Origin: Colius striatus
Taxonomy: Eukaryota; Chordata; Aves; Coliiformes; Coliidae
DNA length: 64,000 nucleotides
Assembly (NCBI RefSeq): GCF_028858725.1
Contig: NC_084790.1
Coordinates: forward strand, 7,428,669 to 7,492,668
Reading direction: 5' to 3'
Numbering within the stretch: the first letter of the stretch is position 1; each line of letters begins with the position of its first letter. The translations under genes were made by a program, and so were the position numbers. The notes under the pieces are model-generated. The model saw only the letters and a program-made list of their open reading frames with translations, did not search any database and was not told the origin of the DNA. Shown piece by piece: positions 1 through 12,329 of this stretch.

Positions 1-2495
1 TGGGCTTTACTTCAGTTTCTCCAAAGTTGGAAAAGGGAGAAGAAGGAAATACTTAAACTCAAAAATAATTACTTGAGACTGTATTTAGGCAACTTGGAAA
101 AGATTTGTCAAAGTCTGCCTTGGAGAGAAGGAGGAGGACTACAGAAATAATGGACTTCATAAGAAGTTATTTAACAAATGCTGAAAGTGATTGGTATGAA
201 CCACTCTAGCAGTTAAGTGAAGTGTATTGGTTCAGAACAAATGATAACAACGATCTCTTTGGGATGCAAATCATGCGACCTGACAGCCAGCCTTGGGGTC
301 TGTCTCCAAGCAGATGCTTGGAAATGGCAAGATTACAATTATTAATGAATACTGATTATTATTAATGTTATTGAGATGAATATTCACATTATAACAGATG
401 AGTTTTTATTAATAGAACAGTACCATGCTTCCATGCTTTGCTTTAAACTTTCTTTGATTAGCACTCGTCCTTCATGGAGCTTACAGAATATATCTAGCAG
501 GAGTAAGGCTCCAGGACAGAAGATTGGCCATAATCTTTGGCCCAGGAAAGGTCTGAAATACAGATAAGGGGATAATGGTGGATGTTTAATAAGAAGATGC
601 TCCAGTAGCACTACTATGATTCTACTATAAACTTCACAGGTGAAAAGACATCTATTGGCAATTGAATTGACTTTGTGCAGCTGAATGAAGCTGTTCTTAC
701 CTAACTGACTTTGAGAGATAAGCATCCACTCCCCTGTGAAGGGATAAACTTCTAAGCAAGGCATAACTCCCATAAAATCCTGAAGTCTGTTTGACATTCG
801 TCCGGTTCTCAGTAACAGTGTCAGTCTGTGCTTTGACAATGCAATCGTCAGCCCTCAGTCAAAGCCACCTGGGTCTCAGAGAGCTGCCTGTCAGCTGAAG
901 AGGTAACTCTGGGCTTTAAAGCTGATTTACACATGTCAAGTTTTATGTGGAAGCTCTGGTCTGTTCCAGAAGCTAAATTTTATTTCATCTCTATAAAAAG
1001 AACTCATCAATCTGGTAGACTTTTAAAGAAGCCATATAAAAGGAGACAGACATTCCCCAAAGGGCATCCTAGTTTAATTACATTTGTTATTAGCTGAAAT
1101 AAAATCTTAATGTTTAGTAAAGTATTTTGGATTTTCTGATAAACACACAATGCCAGCACATCTCAATGTCTTGAAAAGCCACCTCTTTTCAAGCTTCCTA
1201 TTCCTCGTGATGGTTGCAGTGAGGTCTCATTAACTTCTGAGAAACTAAGCATTTGCTTCAATTCAGTTTTACAATTTCTTTCTTTTCTGGCATCATTCTG
1301 GTTTTCCTTCCCTCCTATTTTGGTTTCATTTCTTGTCCCTTTGACACAGTCTCCTTTGTCCACTGCTCTCTATCTCCCTGTTCCTACTTCCCTTTTCTCA
1401 ATTTTAATCCATTGCCCGTTTCAGCTGTTATTTCCCCACTCACTCCAATTGCTTTTCCTGTTTCCTTGACGAGAACTTTCTTCTGTTTAAAGTTCTAGCC
1501 TATTTTTACTTTGAATACAACTTAGATAAAATCTTAATTAAAATAACTCTTTATTCAATCACATCGCTGTTTTAAGTGGAACTATTGCCTTTGAAAATTG
1601 TTACTGCAAGATTATTATAATTAGGTTTTAAATTATTTGTGCTGGCTCTGCTATTCAACGCTGGGGTTTCTTGCATTGTTCTGAATATGGATGCCAGATA
1701 CTTTTGTTCATTGTGTGGAGCTCCCTCCTCACTAAAAAGCATCAAGATTAAAATGACACCCTAAAAATACTTCCATAGCTAGAGGAAGAACAGTATACCA
1801 AGTGAGTAAGAGAAAAATCAATTGCATCTGCGGGCATGTGAGGCTGTGCTGCTACTTTGGCCTTATGCTCACCTTTCCTCCTCAGCAAAACCCCTGCCCC
1901 AGCAGCACTCTCAGAAATGGGCATAAAGAAAATGTCTTTTCCACTACAAGAGGCAAGTCACAAATTAGCCCCGATTATAATGGTAAATAGTGTCTTTGTG
2001 TTTGGTGCCTTTCTTTTAAGTATGTAAAGTTAATTGGTTTCATACCTTTCTTCTTACAGGGTGGCATTTAGTGCCTCATTTTAAAGGTTAGCTTGCAAGA
2101 CAATTTACTTTCATTATGTATTTTCATTATTTGATGTCATAGATCTTCATTAACCTTCCCTTAGTGTTTTGAATAGATGTTAATTAATGGGTTTGTTTTG
2201 CTGTTTCATGGCAACCTGTTCATCACACTAAAGCATTCAGGGTGAATTATCATAATGAAAAACCCTCCATCACCTACTTGAAATCCAGAAGTTGTAATTC
2301 ATGATGTTGATCTCCCTGGACTGTCTTTAAATTCATGCTTTGATTGGAGTTGGAAGTCTCTATCTTGCCTAATAGCTGCATTACCTAATGAAAATTCACA
2401 GAGAAAGCCTTCATGAGCCAGACTATGAGCACTTACATTTAAATATGCATTATGACTGCAAGCATGGAAACAAATAGCTAACATTAAGGTAGAGC
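1..2495 (-). other. FAM81B: FAM81B distal intron or 3' region, no exon found
   Basis: This stretch lies downstream, in transcript direction, of the last FAM81B exon seen here (3828-3957). I looked on the minus strand for the next exon, which should continue the coiled coil in phase 0, and found none with a matching protein and splice sites. The rest of the gene should lie left of the window. The minus open frame at 384-839 has no coiled-coil character and no resemblance to FAM81 proteins. The sequence is AT-rich, apparently single-copy intron with no recognisable repeat. Confidence 0.55.
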
Positions 2496-2758
2496 TACAC
2501 AAGAGGACATGAGGAAATGACCTCAAATTGCTATAGGGGAGATTTAGACTGAAGATTAGGAAGAACTTTTTAACTGAGAGCATTGTTAGACACTGGCATA
2601 GGCTGCCCAGAGAGGTGGTGGAGTCCTCATCCCTGGAGATATAGCAAAGCTGAGGTGTTGAGGGATGTGGTTTAGTGGTGGGCTTGGCAGTGTGAGGTGA
2701 GTGGTTGGACTCAACGATTTTAAAGGCCTTTTCCAACTGAAATGGTTCTATGATCCTA
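2496..2758 (+). mobile_element. CR1 LINE 3' fragment
   Basis: It shows the CR1 3' region in order: an ACAAGAGGA-like start, GGCTGCCCAGAGAGGTGGTGG, a GGTTTAGTGGTGGGCTTGGCA block, then AAAGGCCTTTTCCAACTG and a final TTCTATGATCC. It is 5'-truncated, non-coding and diverged. It is antisense to FAM81B. Confidence 0.9.
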
Positions 2759-2854
2759 CAAAATCCAAACTTTTTTCACAAGTAATTTCATTCAGTAAAG
2801 GCTGAGAACTGAAGCTCAGTGTCACTGAGGCTGTAGTCAAAGTCTTTTGGATGC

Positions 2855-3676
2855 CACTACCAGATGGAGATCAGTGACGAGTGGTGGAACCCCCCAGGAG
2901 TTCCTACGGGGACCAATGCTGTTTGACGTCTCCATTAATGACACAGTGGAATTGAGTGCCTTCTCTGCTGGTTTGCAGATGACACTAAGCTGTGTGGTGT
3001 GGTTGGCACACTGCAGGGAAGCAATGGCATCCAGAGGAACCAGGACAAGCTCAAGAAGTGGCTTGATGTGAACCTTATGGAGTTCAGCAGGGCTCAGTGG
3101 AAGGTCCTGCACCTGCCCTGGGGTAATCACCGTTATGAATGCAGACTAGGGCATGAAGGGATTGAAGCAAGCTCTATGGGAAGCTTGTGGGTATGGGGGG
3201 ATGAAAAGCAGACCATGACCCAGCAACATGTGGTTGCAGCCCAGAAAGCCAACCCTATCCCAGGCTTCATCCAAAGCGGTGTGGCCAGTAGGTAAAGGGA
3301 GGAGATCATCCTCCTCTGCTCTGCTCTGGTGAGTCCCCTGCAGTGCTGCCTCCAGCTCTGGAAGGACTCCAGAAAAGACATGGAGCTGTTGGAACAATCA
3401 GGAGGAGGAGCACAGCAGTGCTGGAGGGCTGGAGCACCTCTCCTATGAAGAAAGGCTAAGGGAGTTTTTACAGTGAGAGTGGTGGAACACTGGCACAGGT
3501 TTCACAGAGAGGTGGTAGGTGCTTCATCCCCATAAAGATTCAAGGTGATGGGACTCTGAGCAACCTGATCTCACTGAAGATGTCCCAGATGATTGCAAGG
3601 GAGTTGGTCTGGGTGACCTTTAAAGATCCCTTCCACCTGAAAGCATTCCATGATGATTCCATTTATGATCCCACAG
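2855..3676 (+). mobile_element. CR1 LINE fragment (end of RT region plus 3' tail)
   Basis: This copy starts in the region after the reverse-transcriptase core (CCCAGGAGTTCCTACGGGGACC, then a GCAGATGACACTAAGCTG block that corresponds to the FADDTKL motif). It passes through the GGAGCACCTCTCCTATGA block and ends near TTCCATGATGATTCC. Short plus-strand open frames such as 2847-3071 and 2999-3295 are only pieces of this decayed ORF2. An internal deletion before the tail is likely. Confidence 0.85.
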
Positions 3677-3827
3677 TATCATGGAAAACTTTTATTTAAA
3701 AATCCTAATATATTGTATAAGTACTGTGTCAGTCTTTAACATTGGTCATCAATTAAGAAAAAGAGCTGTATCTATATATGTGTAGTCAACACTCACCAGG
3801 TATTTCACTGTAGGCTTCTCTACTCAC

Positions 3828-3957
3828 CTTCTTCTCAAAATCACCGACAGAATTTCTGAGGGCAGAGTGAAGGCTGTAAATCTCTTTATCAGTCTTCTGT
3901 GCCTCAAGCCTGATAATACTGATGTCTCCTGCCAGCTTGGCAATGCTTGCTTCGCAT
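3828..3957 (-). CDS. FAM81B: FAM81B internal exon (coiled coil)
   Basis: This is a 130-bp minus-strand exon. It is preceded by a CTGCAG acceptor (3960-3958) and followed by a GTGAG donor (3827-3823). It completes an Arg codon and then encodes 43 residues beginning CEASIAKLAGDIS and ending VGDFEKK, leaving phase 0. In human FAM81B the matching segment begins RCDSSIVKLSGDI, directly after the GDLRGRVAR motif that ends the preceding exon here (11751-11869). The residues are mostly charged and heptad-like, as expected for the long coiled coil of FAM81 proteins. No stop or frameshift is present. The molecular function of FAM81B is poorly known, and the family assignment rests on sequence similarity recalled without a search. 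Confidence 0.9.
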
Positions 3958-6169
3958 CTGCAGTCAAACCAGAGATAGGAGAGCCTCTACAGCAGGGTGC
4001 TGGAGGGTAGCTGAAAGCAGATGCTGGGTCTCCATGTACTGCTGCTGGATTAAATCCTCTGCTCTAGGACCACCCCGGTGAGAACCAAAATACACAGAAA
4101 CACCCCATTGCAACAACACCATTCTTCAAACTGCTTCCAGACATCACTGACCATGAAAATACTGGAAGTGATGGGAGGAGATGGGAAGCAGTTGGAGGCA
4201 ATGCTCTCTGGTGCAGCAGTGATGCCTCTATGCATCTTGTACCACAAACCTCTTCAGGGTGTCTGCAAAGCTGTCAACAGCTCAGACTGCTGGACTGAGT
4301 CCCCCTGATTCCCCACTATCCAATACAAGAAGTTAAATTAAATCTGAAGTATAAATCAAGAGGCTTATCTGAACTCTGAGCACCCTCAGCTTCTGGATGC
4401 CTACCAGGTAGAGATGTCACGCTGCTGCAACAACCCCCCGAGCCTGCAGCCTCCCCTAGATGGACACAGCTGCCAGGGAAGAGGACTTGTAGAGTCCTTG
4501 CTGTTTTTTAAGGACCGTTTGTCATTTGCTGCTGAAACTCTTTCGGTTGCATTCACCAAAAGAGCTCGTCACATTTTAAGCAGATGAATGATATGCAAAT
4601 CACATATTAGTTGAGTAGCTCAGGGATTTAATGACATTCAACCAGCTAGCCCTTCCAGGTTTCAGCTCCTACCTTTAATGTATACATATACATTGCACAT
4701 ATATAGTATATATTTATATATCTACATGGATATATATATTTTTGTTGATGCAAGCAAGAATACTTTCCTTAGTATATATGTAAATACACATCTATCTAAC
4801 ACATTGCATATATTTAACAGGAGTACAGAGACACAGACTTCTCCTCTGGCAGTCCTCTCTGCTCCCCCAGGAGTAACCACCTGCCCCAGTGACAATGAGA
4901 TTGTGGAAAACAATACTTTAAGGCCACAAAGTGGTGCATAAGTTAAAATAAATAACAGAAGTTGAGTGAGGAAAAGAGCTAAGTTTTAAAATGCCAGAGA
5001 AATTATCCTCCAAAGCACCACCACCAAAGAATGCTGATGCTGTTGACAGATAAAGGATCTAAAGAAAAATTTTGACAGTTTAAGTAGACCAGCTTTTTGT
5101 CATCTCCCAATGATGCTTAGATATTGTGATACACCTACAGAGTGTGTAGATCAAGGAAACAAAGAGAAGTTATTGCAGATAACAGAGGCTTTGTGTGAAG
5201 GTGAGAACTGTGATCAAAAGAAGCAATTGATTTGGAAAACAACTACAGAATAGCTGAGAAGGTGAAGATGGATCTGCAGAGGGAGGATGCTGTTCCAGAG
5301 CTAGCTGCCATCACAGCTTGTCTGGTCACAAACCCAGAAAAGCAGCTATCCACTGGTGAGAGGAGGCTGAGGGGGGACCACAGTCTCTGGAGATGGAAGG
5401 TACTCAGGCACAGCCAGCACCTCGGGCTCAGGGGCCTCTGGCACCTGTGGGGCTGGGTGGGAATGCTGAGGTACACTACACCAACAAAAAGAGGCTGCAG
5501 TTGAGATGTAAAGTTGGTGGCTGACTGGATCTCCACCTAGGCCAAGTTTCCCAGCAGAGATTATGGGATGGGGACTCACTGCTCGTTTAGGAAAATTCTG
5601 CCCCAAGGCAATGACTACAAGGCTTGGCAGGAAGTGCACTGTGTGAGAAAAAAGAGGGTTAATGGATCTGTAGCAGTAAAAGACATCACTTCAATTACAA
5701 GAGAAGGACACTTGAATATTCTATAAGGAGAAAATGAAAGCTCAAAGAACCAGGCTTGCAGTGTGAGATTACTGCAACTACATCTGCATTCCTGTGTAGG
5801 CTGAGGGGGTCACAGCCCTGCCTTGCGACCAGCAGATGTCATGAACTTTGCAACAACCTTCAGCACTACTGATGGGCCTCAAATCTCTAGGTTGCCTCAG
5901 ATCCCACTTTCCCTACACACAATATTACCACCGTGTGCAAAGTAGTTAAATGCATTCTTGCTAGGTTTGGCAGATTGGGTCCAGGAGAAAAAGCAGATGC
6001 TTGGGACTCACTTAAATCTTGCTTTAATTTGACATTTTGAGTAGTTGACATTAGGCAGCATATGGTGAGGTCATAGTTTTCCAGCCATCCAAAGCAGAGA
6101 CTGGAGAGCATATGAGCAGCAGTGAAGACTGGCTGGGGTGGTACAGAGAGCATACACCTAGGAGGTTTT
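3958..6169 (-). other. FAM81B: FAM81B intron, left portion, no repeat recognised
   Basis: This is the 3' part, in transcript direction, of the 7.8-kb intron between the exons at 11751-11869 and 3828-3957. The exon sequences on either side are contiguous in the protein, so no missing exon is expected here. A TA-rich low-complexity patch lies at about 4678-4742. Open frames at 4078-4308, 5232-5504 and 5243-5639 have no recognisable domain and are treated as chance. Confidence 0.6.
4678..4742. repeat. TA-rich low-complexity patch
   Basis: Alternating T and A with occasional C and G (TATACATATACATTG and similar) runs for about 65 bp. It is an imperfect, interrupted microsatellite inside a FAM81B intron. 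Confidence 0.7.
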
Positions 6170-6360
6170 GTGGGACAGAGACATGATGGGACAGCTCACA
6201 TGACTGGAATGTGGTCATGGATGGCTATGTCCCCTGTAGGAAGGACAGACCAAGAGGGTGAGGTAGTGGAGTTGTTCTTTATGTGAGAGAGCAACTGGAA
6301 TGTACTGAATTCTGTCCAAGTTGAGAGTCTGTGGGTTAGAATTAAGGAGCAGGATAGCAT

Positions 6361-6789
6361 GTGAGACATTGTTGTGGTGTCTATTACAGGCTACCTTATC
6401 AGCATGGGGAGGTTGATGAGGCCTTCTGCAGGCAGCTGGCAGCAGCTTCAAAATCACAGGCCCTGGTTCTCAAGGGGGATTTCAACTACCCAGACATTTG
6501 CTGGAAGACCTACACAACTGGTCACTTAGAGTCTAAGAGGTTCCTTCAGTGCACGGATGATAACTTCTTGATGCAAATGGTGGATATGCCAACTAGGAGA
6601 GGAGCACTGCTGGATCTTGTAGTCATGAACACGAAGGGTCTGGTGGAAGCAGTGAAGGTTAAGGGTAGCCTTGGCTGCAGCAACCACGACATGGTGGAGT
6701 TCAGGATCTTGTGCGGTAGGTACAGAATACACAGATTACAACCCTGGACTTTAGCAGGGGCAAATTTGGCCTTTTCAACCAATTGCTAG
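6361..6789 (+). pseudogene. CR1 ORF2 endonuclease remnant
   Basis: An open frame within the CR1 at 6170-8821 carries the last part of the endonuclease domain. Residues 38-47 are LKGDFNYPDI, and the SNHDMVEF motif lies near residue 105. These match the conserved GDFN and SDH-type motifs of LINE endonucleases. The SDH-type motif reads SNHD here instead of the usual SDHE-like form, so a catalytic position may be altered. The upstream catalytic residues are absent or out of frame. It is a dead fragment, not a host gene. Confidence 0.85.
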
Positions 6790-6987
6790 TACCCAGTCCC
6801 ATGGGACAGGGTACTAAAAGGTAAAGGGGCCCAAGATAGTGGTCTCTATTCAAGGATCACTTTTTCCAAGCTCAGGATCAGAGCATCCCAGTGCGTAAGA
6901 AATCAAGCAAGGGAACCAGGAGACCCGCAGGGTTAAACATCGAAACTCAAGTAGAAGAAGAGAGTCTATAAATCAAGGAAAGAAGGG

Positions 6988-8777
6988 ATGGCCACTTGGG
7001 ATGAATATAAGACTGTCAGAGGATACAGAGAGGCAACTAGGAAAGCTAAAGCCTTGTTGGAGCTGTGCCTTGCAAGGGAGGTCAAGGACAACAATAAGGA
7101 CTTCTTCAAATACATTGCAGCTAAAACTAACACTAGAGGCCCACTGTGGAATGAGGCAGGTGCCCTGGTGACAGAGGATACAGAGAAGGCAGAGGTACTG
7201 AATGTCTTCTTTGCCTCTGTCTATACTGCTGGAGACTGTCCTCAGGAGTCCAAGACTCCAGAGGAAGTCAGGTTAAAGAAGGAGTTTTGTTTGGTTGATG
7301 AGGACTGGGTTAAGGATCAATTGAGCAGTCTGGATGTGTGTAAAACCATGGGCCCTGATGGGATGCACCTACAGGTGCTGAAGGAGCTGGTGGAAGCCAT
7401 TGCTAAATCACTGTCCATCATCTTCAGTAAGTTGTGGAGAACAGGAGAGCTGCCTGAAGACTGGAGGAAAGCAAATGTCACTCCAGTCTTCAAAAAGGTT
7501 AGGAAGAAGGACCTGGGCAACTACAAACCATGGAACAACTTATCCTGTGTACTGTCTCCAGGGATTTAAAGGACAAGAGGGTCATTAGGAGTAGTCAATA
7601 TGGCTTTACCAATGGGAAGTCATGTTTGACCAACCTAACAGGCTTTTATGAAGATGTAACCAGGTGGATATATGGTGGCAGTGTGGTGGATGTGGTTTAT
7701 CTTGATTTCAGTAAAACATTTGACACCATCTCCCACAGCATCCTCGCAGCAAAACTAAGTGTGGGCTGGATGATGAGGTAGTGAGGTGGATTGTTAACTG
7801 GTTGAAGGGAAGGCGGCAGTGAGTTGTGGTCAGTGGGGCAGAGTCTAGTGGAGTCACTCAGGGGTCAGTGCTGGGACCAGTACTGTTCAAGATATTAATT
7901 AATGATCTTGATGAGGGAACAGAGGGCATTGTCAGCAAGTTTGCTGATGATATTAAACTAGGGAGAGTGACTGACACACCAGAAAGGCTGTGCTGCCATC
8001 CAATGAGACCTGGACAGGCTGGAGGGTTGGGCAGAGAGAAATCCAGTGAAATGAAACAAGGGCAAGTGTAGAGTCTTGCATGTGGGAAAGAATCACCCCA
8101 GGTACCAGTACAGGCTGGGGAATGAACTGTTAGAGACTAGTGTAGAGCAAAGAGACCTAGGGGTCTTGGTGGGCAACAGGATGAGAATGAGTCAGCAATA
8201 TGCCCTCGTGGCCAAGAAAGCCAATGGCATCCTGGGGTGTATTAGAAGGGCTGTGGTTAGTATGTTGAGAGAGGTTCTCCTTAACCTCTACACTGCCCTT
8301 AGGAGACCACATCTGGAATATTGTGTTCAGTTCTGGGCCCCTCAGTTCAAGAAGCACAGGGAGCTGCTGGAGAGAGTTCAGTGCAGGGCCACAAAGATGA
8401 TGGAGTGGAGCATTTCCCTTACGATGAAAGGCTGAGGGAGCTGGGGTTCTTCAAGCTTGGAGAAGAGGAGATGGAGGGATGATCTCATTAATGTTTACAA
8501 ATACGTAAAGGGTAGGTGTAAGGAGGATGGAGCCAGGCTGTTCTCAGTGATGTCCAATGATAGGACAAGGGGCAAGGGGTATCAGCTGGAACATAAGAGG
8601 TTCCAAAGAAACACAAGGAAAAACTTCTTCCCTGTGAGGGTGATGTGGCACTGGAACAGGCTGCCCAAATGGGTTGTGGAGTCTCCTTCTATGGAGACAT
8701 TCAGAACACACAGGGATGAGTTCCTGTGTGACCCACTGGAGGTGGTCCTACTCTGGCAGGGGGATTGGACTGGATGA
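6988..8777 (+). pseudogene. CR1 ORF2 reverse-transcriptase remnant, frameshifted
   Basis: The RT domain is spread over at least four open pieces in two or more frames: 6988-7569, 7530-7781, 7826-8071 and 8076-8435, with a C-terminal piece at 8457-8777. RT motif A (LDFSKTFD) and motif C (FADD) are still readable. The frame is broken at about 7530-7569 and again between the later pieces. An internal loss next to FADDIKLG removes residues normally found before the MHVGKN-like segment. This is an old, inactive copy. Confidence 0.9.
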
Positions 8778-8821
8778 TCTTTCAAGATCCCTTCCACTCT
8801 CAAGATTCTGTGATTCTGTGA

Positions 8822-11750
8822 AATAAAAGCCTGTGATGGTTATATCAAAGCATTTAATTAGAAGCAGGAACAGAACTGTGCGCTATACATTCAAGGAGCT
8901 TTATCCTCCAAAGTCATGAAAGGAATAATATATTTTCGACTGCTGTACTTGCCAAAGTATTGCATTTTATGAGAGGTTAAGCAACTTCACAGGTACACAC
9001 CAGGGGTTTTGCTGGTCTGGTATTGTGTCGGACTTTTCCTCTGAGCAACAAAAATCTTCACAATAAGTAAAATGTGACCATCAGTATAAAGTGCATCAGT
9101 AACTCTTTTGTGCATTTGTTTAGTCTTTCATTGGTAAGACTGAAGGTACTGAACTCATGTTTTTCAGAAGTGTGGCTTTTTTACAGTTTTTACAGTCTTT
9201 TAAACATTATTGCTACTTGACACAGAATTGTTTACAAGGTCTAGAAATGTAGTCTGAGGGTTGAAGAATTAATAGACAGTCACCCCAGCAGTTGGCAAGA
9301 GGTCTCTGACTATTTTGCAAGGAAAGATAGAGTAGAAGAATAGATGCAATTTGAATTACAACAGCTAATCTACATTAATCTGTTAAATGTGGCAGAATAC
9401 GAGAGGATGATTCATCTGCTGTGAGAAAGAGCAGTGACTTCCTTTAAAGTTCATTTCACCCCAGGTAGTCTTGGATTGTTAGGCTACAAATCAAGAGGAA
9501 AACTGTCATTGCAAGTTTGCATTTGGAGGATTTTTAGTAATTCAATAACTGTGAATTATATGAACAGGTGCATTTGTCTCCAGCCACTCTGGGCTCTACT
9601 TAGTATAGGCAGCAATTTAAAATCCCAAAACTCAAGAGCAAAGACACATGAAAAATCAAAATATTAATCATCACTGTAATGGCAGTCCTTTGTCTGTCAG
9701 TTCTGTCTCAGTCCTCAGACACAACCCTGAGGCAGGTACAGAGTTAAAGCCTGGCATTTCCAGAGGGAATCTTCAGCAGCAAGAAAAACAAGTGCTGATG
9801 ATTCATGAATCACAGAAAGCCATACTATGCTATAGCTTAACAGCAATCATTTGCATAATGCTGTATCATAGCATTGCTGTTGAAAGGCCACCAAAGTGCC
9901 AGTTCTGGCTCTGCCACACCAGTAGGTTTTGATGAAGATGGAAAACCTGCCCTTTTCCTTCTTCTTGCCTTAAAAATAAATGGGGTCTGAGGATTTAGTT
10001 TCCAGCATCATAAGATGATGACTTTGGTACCCTCATAGTTTTTTATTTGCAATATTTATTTTGAGAGACTCCCTTCTACCCATGGGAAAGATCAACCAGC
10101 ACACCTGAAAAATGGGCAAGGAAGAAGAGAAAGTGTTGTGGATTTCCATGAGTGCTCAATCTCTTACTTCTTCTGGATGTTTATTTCTCTTTACACAATT
10201 AGAAAGAAACAGGTCTGGTTGCTTTTGCCCCACAATTACCCTATTTTCCTGTCTTCCCCAAGTGCTTTTTCTTTCTCTTGTGACAGGCAAATGCTCAAGC
10301 ACAGAAGGTGGAAGAGAGAGGTGGTGCAGCTGACGAAGGGAAGCATTACACCTAGGAAAACCCTGAGCGAAGAAGAGTGAGACACTTCAGCCATTGAATG
10401 TCACAGCCTCGCTAAAATTATATCGTCTCTTGAGGCTGCTAAACCCAGCTTTGAAAACAGCAGGAAGCTCTCACAGGATCACCTCCTACATGGTTCCAAT
10501 GCTAATCAGCCACAAGGTTAAAAAAAACCCCATCTTTTTCCTGCCAACTTTGAATGTGTTGTCTTCAGCTTCTCTTTTTGGATTCTTGGGTGTCTCTGCA
10601 GTAGTCTGGAGTGCTTCTGTACCCTGTGGGTTTTTTCTTTTCTCTCCTTGTGGTTATACATGGAAATGAAGGCAACTTTCTTTTTTCTTTTTCCAATAAA
10701 CTATACATAGATGCCTACTTCTCCCAGCCAGAAGTTTTCTTCATCCAGCTATTGCATTTCTGGCTGTTCTTTACACCATATCAAGTGTTTAATTTCAGAA
10801 AGAGGACACTGGGCTCAGTACAGTAGTCTGCTATCAATTTCTGCACCATACATAAAGCTGAGATAACTTCCCTGTTTGTTACTTCTCTGCTTCTATCATC
10901 TAAGACCATACTCCTGGTATTTCTGATGTTACATCACTGTAAGAGCTCATGTTAAGTTATTTACCTGCTGTATTCCCTAAACTTTTCAGGGGACACTCAG
11001 TAATGGAACAGTCTCGTGTTGAGTTTATAAAACACATTTTTTTCTCAATCAGCCCACATTGCCAATAATCCTGGTTATTCCCTGTCATCACCTTGTCTTC
11101 ACCTGACCAGTTTCTGAGTTATCCCCAAATGTCAATAGCAATGTTTTATATGACAAGCATACGACTGGCCTCACACAATAGAAACATACCAGTTGAGGAA
11201 GATTGCTTCCTTAATGACTATTTTTTCCTGCTATATCACTTTAGACAGTTCCTAATCCATGTGCCCTCTCCATATTACATGTCAAAGTTTAACTGTTTTT
11301 CTTTACCACAATATATTGTGTTACAAACTGCCTGCAGAAGCCCACCTGTGTTATGAACGTGCAATTACTTGTACCAGTGAAAACTTACCATCTCATCCAG
11401 AATAGAAATCAAGTTTACTCAACAAAACCTACTTCCCAAGAGAGGAAGCAAAGATTTTCTTGAAACAACAGGACAGTTTCAGTAGGAGGAAATAATCACT
11501 TCAGCTAAAATCTAGCTAGACTGGAGAAGAAAAAATTCTCTAAAATGTTTTGTGTGATGAACAAGACAGGAAAATATGGTTATTTTTCCCCTGGCTTGAT
11601 AATTTTTCTAACATGGAGAGCATGAAGCACAGATCTGGCACAAAAAATGGAGACATAAAATGAAGCAAAGTACATTCATGCCCACTCTGAACGTGCTCTG
11701 CATAAATTAACTAACAGAGATGAAAATGAGGGCCATGATGCATTCCTTAC
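8822..11750 (-). other. FAM81B: FAM81B intron, right portion, no repeat recognised
   Basis: This is AT-rich intron between the CR1 ending at 8821 and the exon starting at 11751. I see no CR1, no splice-flanked coding segment and no RNA gene. Small open frames (for example 9434-9667, 10394-10669 and 11093-11356) lack domains and lie on the strand opposite to the gene. Confidence 0.6.
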
Positions 11751-11869
11751 CGTGCCACTCTTCCACGCAGGTCTCCCAGACCATGGATGTATTTATGGTC
11801 CAGACTTCGAACAGCAAAATTAGTTTCTACTGCAGCATCATCCCTTGTTTTTATTTGTCTCTCTAAAAC
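11751..11869 (-). CDS. FAM81B: FAM81B internal exon (GDLRGRVAR motif)
   Basis: This is a 119-bp minus-strand exon. It is preceded by a TTTGCAG acceptor (ending 11870) and followed by a GTAAGG donor (starting 11750). It begins in phase 0 and encodes 39 residues plus two bases. It starts VLERQIKTRDDAA, continues with TNFAVRSL, and ends GLGDLRGRVA plus CG, which needs an A from the next exon to complete Arg. Human FAM81B and FAM81A both carry the near-identical motif GDLRGRVARCD here, a family hallmark. The exon joins without frame loss to 16558-16801 upstream and 3828-3957 downstream. Confidence 0.93.
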
Positions 11870-12329
11870 CTGCAAATTCAAGACCATTAATGCACTTTTG
11901 GTTTTCTACTTTGTTGGGGTTTTTTTTGATACATTTCAAAATAGGGCTCAAAGCATGTTTATGGCAGCAGATCTAAAAGACTCCTTTTCTTCCTTGGAGA
12001 AAGTGAATGTATTTTTCTCTCAAAAATCTATACCTCTATAAATAACATGCCCGATTTCCCCTTTAAAAATGTACTTTATGCTGAAAAGTCTAGCATGAAA
12101 AAAATCAGAAAATGCAAAATATTGGGAAATTAATTTGATTTTCTTCAAACATTTGCAGTACAACACAGCCCTTAATAAATAACATACGGGTTTTTTTTAA
12201 GTCAGGCTCCTTTCAACAAAGGATTTCAGGGTATTTCCAGGAGAGGGGCAAAATCTGAGCTGAGTGTTTTGCAGCAGCCTAAGGACACTGCAGCAATGCT
12301 TTGCAGGGTGGACAAGGCAGAGATGGGCA
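11870..12329 (-). other. FAM81B: FAM81B intron, unremarkable
   Basis: This short AT-rich intron stretch lies between the exon at 11751-11869 and the next CR1. No exon, repeat or RNA gene is recognised. Confidence 0.6.

Larger units (their letters stand above)
6170..8821 (+). mobile_element. Long 5'-truncated CR1 LINE with endonuclease and RT remains
   Basis: This is the longest CR1 in the window, about 2.65 kb. From 6230 onward the translation follows CR1 ORF2. It shows the C-terminal half of the AP-like endonuclease (GDFNYPDICW near 6475-6505 and a CSNHDMVEF motif near 6680-6705). Next comes the RT N-terminal part (MGPDGMHLQVLKELV, 7348-7392). RT motif A follows at about 7697-7728 (YLDFSKTFDTISHSIL), then [19 protein letters not shown] (7865-7918), FADDIKLG (7939-7963) and the C-terminal region through about 8777. 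The 3' end is a GATTCTGTGATTCTGTG tail. Several frameshifts and stops (for example near 7569, 7781 and 8071) split the frame, so it cannot encode a working protein. ORF1 and the first half of the endonuclease are missing. It lies antisense in a FAM81B intron. Confidence 0.95.

Noticed and set aside
384..839. 151-codon minus-strand open frame, tested as a downstream FAM81B exon
   Set aside because: It lacks the coiled-coil composition and has no match to the FAM81B segment expected after FEKK.
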